Translations under genes and position numbers: made by a program
DNA from: Flavobacterium sp.
GTDB lineage: Bacteria; Bacteroidota; Bacteroidia; Flavobacteriales; Flavobacteriaceae
Assembly: GCA_014377455.1 (NCBI GenBank)
Contig: JACMPO010000063.1
Span: 62,001 to 126,000 of the forward strand
DNA length: 64,000 bases
Direction of reading: 5' to 3'
Shown: piece by piece, positions 26,828 through 34,799 of the stretch
Layout of the letters: every line of letters starts with the position of its first letter
How positions within the stretch are numbered: the stretch's first letter is position 1
The notes under the pieces: generated by a model
What the model was told of the DNA's origin: nothing
Seen by the model: the letters and a program-made list of their open reading frames with translations, nothing else
The model's database searches: none

Positions 26828-28735
26828 ATGAGCTATTATAAAATCGAAAATCTTGAAAATTATTTTAAGATGTATAATAAATCGGTGCGAGAGCCAAGAA
26901 AGTTTTGGGGAAAAATAGCCGATGAAAATTTTAGTTGGTATCAAAAATGGGACAAGGTTTTTGAGTTTGACATCCAAGAATCAAATTTTAAATGGTTCGT
27001 AGATGCAAAATTAAACATCACAAAAAATTGTATTGATAGACATTTGGCAAGACGAGGTGAAAAAACAGCGCTTTTGTTTGAACCTAATAGTCCAGATGAA
27101 AGTGCACAACACATTTCGTACAACGAACTTTACATTAGAGTTTCTAAAATGGCTAATGTTTTGCGTGAACAAGGAATTAAAAAAGGCGATCGCGTTTGTA
27201 TTTATCTTCCAATGATTCCAGAATTGGCAGTTTCAGTTTTGGCTTGTGCTCGAATTGGTGCTGTTCATTCGGTAGTATTTGCTGGTTTCTCGGCAACAGC
27301 GTTATCCACGAGAATAAATGATTCTCAATGCAAAATGGTAATTACATCTGATGGAAGTTATCGTGGGAATAAAACAATCGATTTAAAAGTAATTGTAGAT
27401 GAAGCGCTGGAAAAATCACCAGTGGTAGAAAAAGTATTGGTTGTGAAAAGAACCAGTTCTCAAGTTGTTATGAAAAACAGCAGAGATTTTTGGTTACAAC
27501 CTTTATTAGATGAAGCTTTGTCAAATAATGTAGCTGAAATAATGGATGCGGAAGATCCTTTATTTATTTTGTATACCTCGGGTTCCACTGGAAAACCTAA
27601 AGGAATGGTTCACACAACAGCGGGTTATATGGTCCAAACTGCCTATTCATTTAAAAATGTTTTTAATTATGAAGAAAATGATGTTTATTGGTGTACCGCA
27701 GATATAGGTTGGATTACTGGGCATTCCTATATTCTTTATGGACCTTTATTAAATGGTGCAACAACAGTGATTTTTGAAGGTGTTCCTTCATATCCAGATT
27801 TTTCTCGGTTTTGGGAAATTATCGAAAAACATCAAGTCAATCAATTTTACACTGCGCCAACTGCTATTCGTTCTTTGGCGAAAGAAAGTTTGGATTTTGT
27901 ACAACGTTTTCCATTAAAATCCTTAAAAGTTATTGGATCTGTTGGTGAACCAATTAATGAAGAAGCTTGGCATTGGTACAACGCACATGTTGGCGGAAAA
28001 CGTTGTCCATTAGTTGATACTTGGTGGCAAACCGAAACTGGAAGTATCATGATTTCTCCAATTCCGTTTGTAACGCCAACAAAACCAACTTATGCATCGT
28101 TACCTTTACCAGGAATTCAACCAGTGTTAATGGATGAATTGCGCAATGAAATTGAAGGCAATCAAGTAACAGGAAGTTTGTGCATCAAATTTCCATGGCC
28201 ATCTATGGCGAGGACTATTTGGAATGATCATCAACGTTATAAAGAAACTTATTTTACTGCATTTCCGGGAAAATATTTTACTGGAGATGGTGCTTTGCGC
28301 GATGAAGTTGGTTATTACAGAATTACAGGTAGAGTGGATGATGTGATTATAGTTTCTGGACATAATTTAGGAACAGCACCAATTGAAGATGCAATAAATG
28401 AGCATCCAGCTGTGGCTGAAAGTGCTATTGTTGGATTCTCACATGATATAAAAGGAAATGCACTTTACGGATTTGTTATTTTAAAAGAGATTGGCGAAAC
28501 ACGAAATCAAGAAAATTTAGTAAAGGAAATCAACCAGTTGATATCGGATCAAATTGGCCCAATAGCCAAGTTAGATAAAATTCAGTTTGTAAGCGGTTTA
28601 CCTAAAACACGTTCCGGAAAAATTATGCGCAGAATTTTAAGAAAAATTGCCGAAGGAGATTTCTCCAATTTTGGTGATATCTCAACATTATTAAATCCCG
28701 AAATTGTCGAAGAAATTAAAGAAGGAAAATTATGA
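26828..28735 (+). CDS. acs: Acetyl-CoA synthetase
   Basis: Converts acetate, ATP and CoA to acetyl-CoA. 635 residues with the Acs N-terminal region (YKIENLENYFKMYNKSVREPRKFWGKIA), P-loop YTSGSTGKPKGMVH, WWQTETGSIMISP, TGDGALRDEVGYYRITGRVDDVI and the C-terminal PKTRSGKIMRR with the conserved, usually acetylatable lysine (about 598). The W in the WWQTETG stretch matches acetate-specific pockets, so acetate is more likely than propionate. It is divergent from the aromatic block, and its stop lies 20 bp from the convergent ATP-grasp gene. Confidence 0.9.
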   Translation: MSYYKIENLENYFKMYNKSVREPRKFWGKIADENFSWYQKWDKVFEFDIQESNFKWFVDAKLNITKNCIDRHLARRGEKTALLFEPNSPDESAQHISYNELYIRVSKMANVLREQGIKKGDRVCIYLPMIPELAVSVLACARIGAVHSVVFAGFSATALSTRINDSQCKMVITSDGSYRGNKTIDLKVIVDEALEKSPVVEKVLVVKRTSSQVVMKNSRDFWLQPLLDEALSNNVAEIMDAEDPLFILYTSGSTGKPKGMVHTTAGYMVQTAYSFKNVFNYEENDVYWCTADIGWITGHSYILYGPLLNGATTVIFEGVPSYPDFSRFWEIIEKHQVNQFYTAPTAIRSLAKESLDFVQRFPLKSLKVIGSVGEPINEEAWHWYNAHVGGKRCPLVDTWWQTETGSIMISPIPFVTPTKPTYASLPLPGIQPVLMDELRNEIEGNQVTGSLCIKFPWPSMARTIWNDHQRYKETYFTAFPGKYFTGDGALRDEVGYYRITGRVDDVIIVSGHNLGTAPIEDAINEHPAVAESAIVGFSHDIKGNALYGFVILKEIGETRNQENLVKEINQLISDQIGPIAKLDKIQFVSGLPKTRSGKIMRRILRKIAEGDFSNFGDISTLLNPEIVEEIKEGKL

Positions 28736-28754
28736 CATTGCTATTGAATAAAAT

Positions 28755-29945
28755 TTAATTTTCAAAAAATCCAACCGTTCCGCCAACCCAATCTTTATCT
28801 TTATTGAATTTTACGCCAATCATTTCGCCACGACTCAATCGTACTAAATTGGTTACTAAAGTTGGTGATTTAGCGTCTTTTTTCCATACGGCAAGTAGTC
28901 GAACTTCGGCTTTTACTTTTCCGTCTGGCGATTTAATTACAGGTTTGTAGTTGACTTTTTTCTGTAAAATATATAAATCTTTTTCTTTTACAGCTTCAAT
29001 ATCTCCTGGTTTTACGTGAAATATTACTCCAGTTCCTGAGAATGAAAACAATGGTTTTAAAACATAATTTTCTAAATCGGTTGGAATTTCTTTTAAGTCA
29101 GATAGTAAAGTAGTTTCTATAAAGTACTTTCCTTTTAAGTAAGGTAAAATAAATTTACTAATCCTGAAAAACCAATTTGGATGACCAGCCCATTCTACAT
29201 CCAATTCGTCTGAAAAATCGAAGTACAATTTCAAATCGGTTAGCAAATCCAATTCGTCAAAAATGACACGATTGTAAATTCGCTTTATTAAAATTTCTTT
29301 TCCTTTAGTATTGTTGTAAAACAACTGATTTCCTTTTTTGATAATGTCATTAACACAAACGGTTTCAATTCCTAAATCACGTTTACAGTAATAAAAATCA
29401 ATTTTAGTATTTTGCTTTTCGGGTTCTATTTCCAATAAAACTACATTTTCTTTTGGATGATTATTGCAAATGGCTTCTTCTATAATTTGAAGATATTCTT
29501 CTTTAGAAAGTCCATTAAAAAACGGAGTTAAATCCGATAAAAACGGATAATACTTTTGAAATTTCTCTGCTAAATTATTTTGAAAATTATACAATGAAGG
29601 AAATCCTTGCACTTCAATTAACTTCGGAATTACCTTTCCGTCTTCTTCACAAATTCCGAAATCAATCGCTAAAAAAGTAGTGTGATTGTCTTCATTTGGA
29701 ACTTTTCTATTTAAATCTAATGCTTTGTTTGTCAATGCAATAAAATCATCTTTTTTGATGAAATCAATAACTTCTTGACTGGCTTCTAACAATTGATTTT
29801 TTAAATCATTCGGAATAAAAAAAGGCGTTTCACCAATTCTAAAAGTTACTTTATAATCAAAATCAGATGTGATATCGTTTATGAAATTTTCGTATTTTTC
29901 AGTAGTGAAATTTTCGTTGAATTGGGTTCTGTATTTTGGATTCAT
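28755..29945 (-). CDS. ATP-grasp-like ligase (glutathionylspermidine-synthase-like C-terminus)
   Basis: 396-residue cytosolic protein. The C-terminal half looks like an ATP-grasp domain: YVLKPLFSFSGTGVIFHV (ATP-binding lysine and glycine turn), LQKKVNYKP, KAEVRLLAVW and the final NLVRLSRGEMIGVKFNKDKDWVGGTVGFFE. The N-terminal half carries acidic conserved-looking motifs (TFLAIDFGICEEDG, LIEVQGFPSLY). It is the last gene of a five-gene block with two further amide-bond enzymes and a glutamine amidotransferase, so it probably joins a carboxylate to an amine. Substrates unknown; family assignment is by motif only. Confidence 0.7.
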   Translation of the reverse strand: MNPKYRTQFNENFTTEKYENFINDITSDFDYKVTFRIGETPFFIPNDLKNQLLEASQEVIDFIKKDDFIALTNKALDLNRKVPNEDNHTTFLAIDFGICEEDGKVIPKLIEVQGFPSLYNFQNNLAEKFQKYYPFLSDLTPFFNGLSKEEYLQIIEEAICNNHPKENVVLLEIEPEKQNTKIDFYYCKRDLGIETVCVNDIIKKGNQLFYNNTKGKEILIKRIYNRVIFDELDLLTDLKLYFDFSDELDVEWAGHPNWFFRISKFILPYLKGKYFIETTLLSDLKEIPTDLENYVLKPLFSFSGTGVIFHVKPGDIEAVKEKDLYILQKKVNYKPVIKSPDGKVKAEVRLLAVWKKDAKSPTLVTNLVRLSRGEMIGVKFNKDKDWVGGTVGFFEN

Positions 29946-30035
29946 TTTAGGTGTATTAAGATTTGAGTATTAAGAATTAAGACTAAAAATCAAGACCTTA
30001 TAAAAATCTTAATACTTGATACTAAAGTCTTGATA
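29946..30035. repeat. Word-like repeat (AAGTATTAAG/GATTTGAGTATTAAG type)
   Basis: The gap contains GTATTAAGATTTGAGTATTAAG, then the reverse-complement-like AAATCTTAATACTTGATAC and AAGTCTTGATAC. The same words occur at 18347-18375 and in altered form at 23633-23674. No gene or clear promoter. Confidence 0.6.
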
Positions 30036-30866
30036 CTAATTTGACAAAGCTTTCTTATATTGCATTAAGTCATTAATTGCAATCCGCAAAAAATTGGGTA
30101 TAATCGTTTCGTTTGTTTTAAAGATTTTATCTTCGTCCAATAAATCTTCCAGCATATTTCTAAATTTCGTTCTGCCTTTCATGGCAATGATTTTCTTACG
30201 TTTTTCTTTATCTTTTAGGTTAGCTATAAAACTTAACGCATCGGCTTCAGGATGAAATTGTGTTCCTACAAAATAATCTGAAAAACGAACTGCCATAATC
30301 GCACGTTCATAATCGCCACGATGATTTCTAATTTTTTCTAATGATAAAATTTTGGCGCCTTTTTTCTTGAATATACTTAATCTGGGTTGCACTACTTGAT
30401 AATCACGACTGTCAATAGCGAAAAATGGATTTTGCAAACCATCAAAAATTGGGTCGTTCATTCCTTCTTCAGTTTTGTGCATCGACATTACCCCAAATGA
30501 AGTTGATTTTCGTTTCGTGATTTTAGCCAATCCGAAGTGGTTGCAAGCCATTTGAAACGAATGACAAATGAATAAAAGGTGTTTTTTAATTTTGTTTTCC
30601 TCGTTCCATCTGGACAATTCGTCAATGAAATTATAATATTTTATGTCCCATTTTCCGTCGCCTTCCAATGGATTTCCTGGTCCACCTGTGGAAATGTAAA
30701 TATCAAATTTTTCAATATTTGGAAATTCATTTTTCCCTCTAATATCAAATATCTGAAAAGTCACAATTTGGTTAAACCTATTTATAATATCAATGATACA
30801 ACGCATTCCTTGATTGGGTTCGCCATCGTACATATCTAAAATTGCTACTCGTATTTGGTTACTCAT
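30036..30866 (-). CDS. Class I glutamine amidotransferase-like protein (GMP synthase-like)
   Basis: 276 residues. The triad-type residues of class I glutamine amidotransferases are present: nucleophile Cys in LLFICHSFQMAC (about 102) and His with Glu in GTQFHPEAD (about 217-219). ISTGGPGNPLEG matches the oxyanion-loop region. It would release ammonia from glutamine or hydrolyse a gamma-glutamyl bond. It lies between the GCS2 ligase and an ATP-grasp protein on the same strand. It has its own good promoter (TTG-N19-TATCTTTG), so it can be expressed apart from the upstream genes. Confidence 0.82.
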   Translation of the reverse strand: MSNQIRVAILDMYDGEPNQGMRCIIDIINRFNQIVTFQIFDIRGKNEFPNIEKFDIYISTGGPGNPLEGDGKWDIKYYNFIDELSRWNEENKIKKHLLFICHSFQMACNHFGLAKITKRKSTSFGVMSMHKTEEGMNDPIFDGLQNPFFAIDSRDYQVVQPRLSIFKKKGAKILSLEKIRNHRGDYERAIMAVRFSDYFVGTQFHPEADALSFIANLKDKEKRKKIIAMKGRTKFRNMLEDLLDEDKIFKTNETIIPNFLRIAINDLMQYKKALSN

Positions 30867-30885
30867 TTTTTACAATTTGGTTAGG

Positions 30886-30915
30886 CAAAGATAACTTTTC
30901 AATATCAAAAAACAA
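30886..30915 (-). promoter_or_regulatory. Promoter of the glutamine amidotransferase gene
   Basis: On the minus strand TTG (30913-30915), 19-nt spacer, TATCTTTG (30886-30893) matches the Bacteroidetes housekeeping consensus TTG-N19-TAnnTTTG. It ends 20 bases before the ATG. Confidence 0.75.
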
Positions 30916-31009
30916 CTTCAATTTCTAAAGTCAATTTCAAAAGTCAATTTCAATTTCAATTTCAAAAATCAACAACAACTTTCAACTCGCAACTAGCAAC
31001 TAGCAACTT
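30894..31009. repeat. Word-like repeat (CAATTTCAA / AACTAGCAACT type)
   Basis: Runs of CAATTTCAAAAGTCAATTTCAATTTCAATTTCAAAAATCAAC followed by CAACTCGCAACTAGCAACTAGCAAC. These are degenerate short direct repeats with no coding potential. They overlap the promoter of the downstream gene. Confidence 0.6.
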
Positions 31010-32119
31010 TTAAAGTCCTTTTGTGAATTCACTAGTGATTAAATCAACAACTTTTGTCAAATCATTCGTTTGGTCAAAAACTTTCAATTGTTTGTCGGCT
31101 CCAGTTCCTTCTCTTAGAATGGTTTGTACGTAATTTATTTGTTCCCGACTTCCCAATTCATCAACTACATCATCCACAAAATCAAGTAATTCCAGAATTA
31201 ATTCTTTTGTTTCTACTTCTCTCTGCAATCCAAAATCAATCATATTTCCTTCGATTCCGTAACGTGCCGCTCTGAATTTATTTTCTTTAATTAGCGCTAT
31301 TCGATACATATTGAAACTTGTATTGGAAATATTCAATTTGTATAATTTAGCCACAATTGCCTGAATAATAGCTACAATACACATCGCTTCGTCAACGGTC
31401 AAACTCATATCACAAATGCGAAATTCAATCGTATCATAAAACGGATGCAAACGCAAATCCCACCAAATTTTCTTCGGATTATCGATACAATTGGTTTTTA
31501 CTAATGTTTCTAAATAATTATCATACGAAGAAACCGAATCAAAATACTCTGGCAAACCAGTTCGTGGAAATTTATCAAAAACTTTGGTTCTGAACGATTT
31601 ATAACCCGTATTTCTTCCTTCCCAAAAAGGAGAATTGGACGATAAAGCAAAAATATGCGGTAAAAAATAACACGCCTGATTCATCAATTGCAAACCTTGT
31701 TCTCGGTTTTGAATTCCAACGTGGCAGTGCATACCAAAAATTAAATTGGAACGTGCTGCATCCTGTAATTCATTGACAATAGTATGATAACGTGGATCAT
31801 CAGTAATTGGCTGATCTTGCCATCTCGAAAACGGATGTGTTCCAGCACCACCAACAACCAAGCCTTGTTTGTCAGCAAGTTCTACAATTTTACTCCGTAA
31901 ATAACGAATTTCCTTACTTGCATCGTCAACATTCTGACAAATATTCGTACCAACTTCCACCACTGATTGGTGCATTTCGGCTTTAACTTGCTCGTTCAAA
32001 ATGATTTTTGCACCATCCACAATTTTTGACAAATGCGAACGCAAATCACGTGTTTGTGGGTCTATTATTTGATATTCCTCTTCTACACCTAACGTAAATA
32101 CAGGTAATTTTTTTGACAT
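31010..32119 (-). CDS. GCS2-type carboxylate-amine ligase (YbdK/COG2170)
   Basis: Glutamate-cysteine ligase-fold enzyme that forms an amide bond using ATP. LGVEEEYQIIDPQT carries the metal-binding glutamates. EMHQSVVEVGTNIC, GGAGTHPFSRW, FGMHCHVG and WDLRLHPFYDTIEFRICD are diagnostic of GCS2. The start is set at 32119 (MSKKLPVFTLG). The longer ORF-track start reads into a repeat element and adds residues the family lacks. Length 369 is typical. Family members are rarely authentic glutathione enzymes. In this block it probably adds an amino acid or amine to an unknown acid. Confidence 0.87.
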   Translation of the reverse strand: MSKKLPVFTLGVEEEYQIIDPQTRDLRSHLSKIVDGAKIILNEQVKAEMHQSVVEVGTNICQNVDDASKEIRYLRSKIVELADKQGLVVGGAGTHPFSRWQDQPITDDPRYHTIVNELQDAARSNLIFGMHCHVGIQNREQGLQLMNQACYFLPHIFALSSNSPFWEGRNTGYKSFRTKVFDKFPRTGLPEYFDSVSSYDNYLETLVKTNCIDNPKKIWWDLRLHPFYDTIEFRICDMSLTVDEAMCIVAIIQAIVAKLYKLNISNTSFNMYRIALIKENKFRAARYGIEGNMIDFGLQREVETKELILELLDFVDDVVDELGSREQINYVQTILREGTGADKQLKVFDQTNDLTKVVDLITSEFTKGL

Positions 32120-32133
32120 ATTTCTTTTTTTAT

Positions 32134-32210
32134 AAGCTAATCCAGCTATTCGTTCCAATCTTTTTTTTTAAAGAAAAAAAGAAAAGGATTTCCACTACTA
32201 TCTGGGCTAG
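32134..32210. repeat. Long imperfect hairpin repeat, copy 2 (inverted)
   Basis: Reads AAGCTAATCCAGCTAT ... AAAAGGATTTCCACTACTATCTGGGCTA. It is the reverse complement of the ends of copy 1 at 18868-18963 with a shortened, A/T-rich middle. It lies between the GCS2 and ATP-grasp genes. Confidence 0.72.
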
Positions 32211-32301
32211 AGCTTTTCGTATTCAATTAACATTTTGAATAAATGAAACTAATTATTCATATTAAGGACTAATTCTGAAAACTGTGACTGAAAAATGCCA
32301 A

Positions 32302-33243
32302 CTATTTAGCCGCATTCTTAATAAAATCACCCCAAGTTAAATTCATTTTTTCTGGTTTTTGTTTTTTGGCTGCTGCAATTGCCATTTTTGCCGATGTTTC
32401 AACAACCCATTCAAAATTTTCTACGCCAACCGATGTCAGTTCAGCATCTGGAGCAGGATTTCCAAAATCTATAGCATACGGAATTCCGTCACGTACTGCA
32501 AACTCTACGGTATTAAAATCATAACCTAAACCTTTACAAAGTTTTAAAGTATAATCTTTTACAGTCGCTAATAATTTTTTATCAACTGCTGGACCATCAA
32601 TTACATACCTTAAATGATGCGGATTTCTTGGTTCATATTGCATAATTCTAACATCTTTGCAACCCAAACAATACACTCTAAAATATTCCGTAAAGACAAT
32701 TTCTTCTTGCAACATCATTACTAATTGTCCTGTTTCTCGGTGTTTTTCCCAAAATTCTTCTTTATTTTCTAGTCGGTAAACATTTTTCCAACCACCACCA
32801 GCATAAGGTTTCATGTATGCTGGAAAACCGATATAATCAAAAATCCCATCCCAATCCATAGGATATTTCAAGTTTCTAAAGGACTTTGAAGTAGTATCTG
32901 TTGGATGTTCTGCAGATGGTAAAATCACAGTATTCGGTAACGGAACGCCCAATGTATCTGCCAAAGCATTATTAAAAAACTTATCGTCCGCACTCCACCA
33001 AAACGGATTGTTGATAACATTGGTTCCTGTTAAAGCCGCATTTTTCAAAAAGGCACGATAAAACGGAACATCTTGCGAAATTCTATCAATAATTACAGCA
33101 TATTCGCCACCTTTATTTTGAATTACTTTATCAATCGAAACAGCTTCGGCAATAATATCTTTTTCACCTTTTGAATTTACTCTATCTATAAATGCTTGTG
33201 GATAAGTATCTTCCATTCCAAACAAAATTCCAATTTTCTTCAT
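32302..33243 (-). CDS. ATP-grasp ligase (RimK/D-Ala-D-Ala ligase-like)
   Basis: 313 residues from the ATG at 33243 (MKKIGILFGMED); the longer ORF start adds an unlikely segment. ATP-grasp features: YPAYMKPYAGGGWKNVYRL (ATP-binding lysine and Gly loop), LQEEIVFTEYFRVY, and the metal site NTVEFAVRDGIPYAIDFGNPAPDAE. It is expected to activate a carboxylate as acyl phosphate and join it to an amine. It follows the esterase gene by 48 bp and precedes the GCS2 gene, so three amide-forming enzymes and an amidotransferase are encoded together. Product unknown. Confidence 0.83.
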   Translation of the reverse strand: MKKIGILFGMEDTYPQAFIDRVNSKGEKDIIAEAVSIDKVIQNKGGEYAVIIDRISQDVPFYRAFLKNAALTGTNVINNPFWWSADDKFFNNALADTLGVPLPNTVILPSAEHPTDTTSKSFRNLKYPMDWDGIFDYIGFPAYMKPYAGGGWKNVYRLENKEEFWEKHRETGQLVMMLQEEIVFTEYFRVYCLGCKDVRIMQYEPRNPHHLRYVIDGPAVDKKLLATVKDYTLKLCKGLGYDFNTVEFAVRDGIPYAIDFGNPAPDAELTSVGVENFEWVVETSAKMAIAAAKKQKPEKMNLTWGDFIKNAAK

Positions 33244-33291
33244 TTTAATTGTAATTGCGAGTTTGCAAAGCAATCTCTGGTTATATAATTA

Positions 33292-34005
33292 TTAGTAAAA
33301 CTTAATTCGTGATAAATAATGCGGAAACATTTCCTTCCAAACGGGCCAGTCGTGTTCTCGATTTTGTCTAACATCAAACCAATGTGGTATTTGACGATCG
33401 TTTAAAACTTTATTTAATTTCAAATTTGCATCAAAGCAAATATCCCAATTGGATGTTCCAAGTACTATATCCATATTCCAAATTTCATGATCATTTAATC
33501 CATATAAATAATCTTCGGGTGAATTATAAAAGACATCATCATCATGATGGCCATCCATAAAACTTTTAATATTAAAAGCACCACTCATTGAAAAAACATG
33601 GCTTACAAAGCCAGGATGTCTGAAAGCAAAATTTATAGCATGATAGCCACCAAAACTGCAACCTGCTACAGCTACTTTACCAGAACTTGTATTGTTTTTT
33701 AAACGTTCGACTATTTCATGGCAAATAAATTTATCATACCATACATGATTTTGAATTCGGTGTACGGGATGAATTTTTTTATTATAAAAACTATCTTTAT
33801 CAATACTGTTTGGACAAAATATTTGAATTAATCCCTGCTCAATATACCATTTTGCACTTTCAATCAAACCTTGATCTTTATTTTCGTGATAACTTCCCAT
33901 TGAAGTAGGAAATAATATAACAGGATATCCCGCATGCCCAAAAACTAGCATTTCTATCTCTCGATTTAAATTAGGTGAGTACCATTTAAAATATTCTTCT
34001 TTCAT
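33292..34005 (-). CDS. Alpha/beta-hydrolase, esterase-family protein
   Basis: 237 residues with the nucleophile elbow GCSFGGYHAINFAF (Ser about 118), a preceding DKFICHEIVERL, and an Asp/His-rich C-terminal part (EHDWPVWKEMFPHYL, probable catalytic His). It resembles the esterase D / antigen 85-like group but has no signal peptide. It is the first gene of the amidoligase block. Two perfect palindromes in the upstream gap may control it. It might trim or transfer an acyl group on the block's product (inference). Confidence 0.8.
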   Translation of the reverse strand: MKEEYFKWYSPNLNREIEMLVFGHAGYPVILFPTSMGSYHENKDQGLIESAKWYIEQGLIQIFCPNSIDKDSFYNKKIHPVHRIQNHVWYDKFICHEIVERLKNNTSSGKVAVAGCSFGGYHAINFAFRHPGFVSHVFSMSGAFNIKSFMDGHHDDDVFYNSPEDYLYGLNDHEIWNMDIVLGTSNWDICFDANLKLNKVLNDRQIPHWFDVRQNREHDWPVWKEMFPHYLSRIKFY

Positions 34006-34326
34006 TTTTTTTGATCCTAATACAACTTTTATAATTATAATTCTTTAATTTGATAAGTATAATATTATACGCGAAAATTAAATAACTTACTTTAACAATT
34101 ATACTAAAAAAAAGAATGTGAAAAATATAAAATTAGCATAATCGTAATAATTACGATTAAATGTTTTTTTACACCTATAATTTGCAAATAATATAAAAAA
34201 TGAATTAATAATAATCGCTGTATTTTTAAATTATCAATGAATTTAAAAAATTGAATGTTTTTTTTAAGTTACTGGCAGATATAGTTTTTCAACTTGACTA
34301 AATAAGATAGGAGTAAAGATAAAACT
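34006..34326. promoter_or_regulatory. Upstream region of the esterase/amidoligase block with two palindromes
   Basis: A 321-bp A/T-rich gap without a gene. It contains the 14-bp perfect palindrome GTATAATATTATAC (34057-34070), 52 bases upstream of the esterase ATG. It also contains the 21-bp odd palindrome TAATCGTAAT-A-ATTACGATTA (34139-34159). Both are candidate operators. No clear TTG-N19-TAnnTTTG promoter found. Confidence 0.5.
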
Positions 34327-34722
34327 TTATTGAGATACTATTAACTGGACTTGACTTTTTAATCTTTCACAAATCATATTTAGCATTCTTTTATTTAAGT
34401 TAGAAGAGTTTTTAGCATAATCAAAATATTCTTCTACTGTAAAAAAACCTATAATTATTCCTTTCAAAATACTCCGAAATATTTCGTCTCGATGAATAGA
34501 ATGTTCAATATGAGCTAGTTTTTTATCGGGAGATAATGTAAAAAATATACTCTTTTGCTTTACAACATAATTAATATATACTTGAATCAGTAAATTATTT
34601 TGCAGTTTTATAATTGGTCTTAATGTTCTATTTTGAAACAATTCTTCACTAGATGATTCATTAGTTATTATTCCAATTGTTTCTCCACGTAAAGTTGCTA
34701 TAAAATTTTCGCGTTCTTCCAT
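34327..34722 (-). CDS. Conserved flavobacterial protein of unknown function
   Basis: 131 residues, soluble, mostly helical by composition (ELFQNRTLRPIIKLQNNLLIQVYINYVVKQK, then SSNLNKRMLNMICERLKSQVQL). No signal or catalytic motif seen. I recall similar short proteins in flavobacteria, some labelled glyoxalase without a visible glyoxalase motif, so I do not adopt that name. It lies alone between the amidoligase block and an OmpA gene. Confidence 0.7.
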   Translation of the reverse strand: MEERENFIATLRGETIGIITNESSSEELFQNRTLRPIIKLQNNLLIQVYINYVVKQKSIFFTLSPDKKLAHIEHSIHRDEIFRSILKGIIIGFFTVEEYFDYAKNSSNLNKRMLNMICERLKSQVQLIVSQ

Positions 34723-34743
34723 TTTTTTTTAAAGATAAAAAAA

Positions 34744-34767
34744 AACCTCTGCAATTAAGCAGAGGTT
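34744..34767 (-). terminator. Terminator of the OmpA porin gene
   Basis: AACCTCTGC / GCAGAGGTT stem with a 6-nt loop, followed on the minus strand by nine or more T. It lies 33 bp after the gene's stop. Confidence 0.88.
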
Positions 34768-34799
34768 AAATATATTTTTTAAGAATAAGTTGTTAATTA

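Noticed and set aside
32120-32158. Longer N-terminus of the GCS2 ligase in the ORF track
   Set aside because: The extra residues are encoded by the end of the long hairpin repeat; family members start near MSKKLPVFTLG.
28755-34005. Glutathione biosynthesis operon
   Set aside because: GCS2 proteins seldom make gamma-glutamylcysteine in vivo, and the two ATP-grasp proteins, amidotransferase and esterase do not match GshA/GshB.
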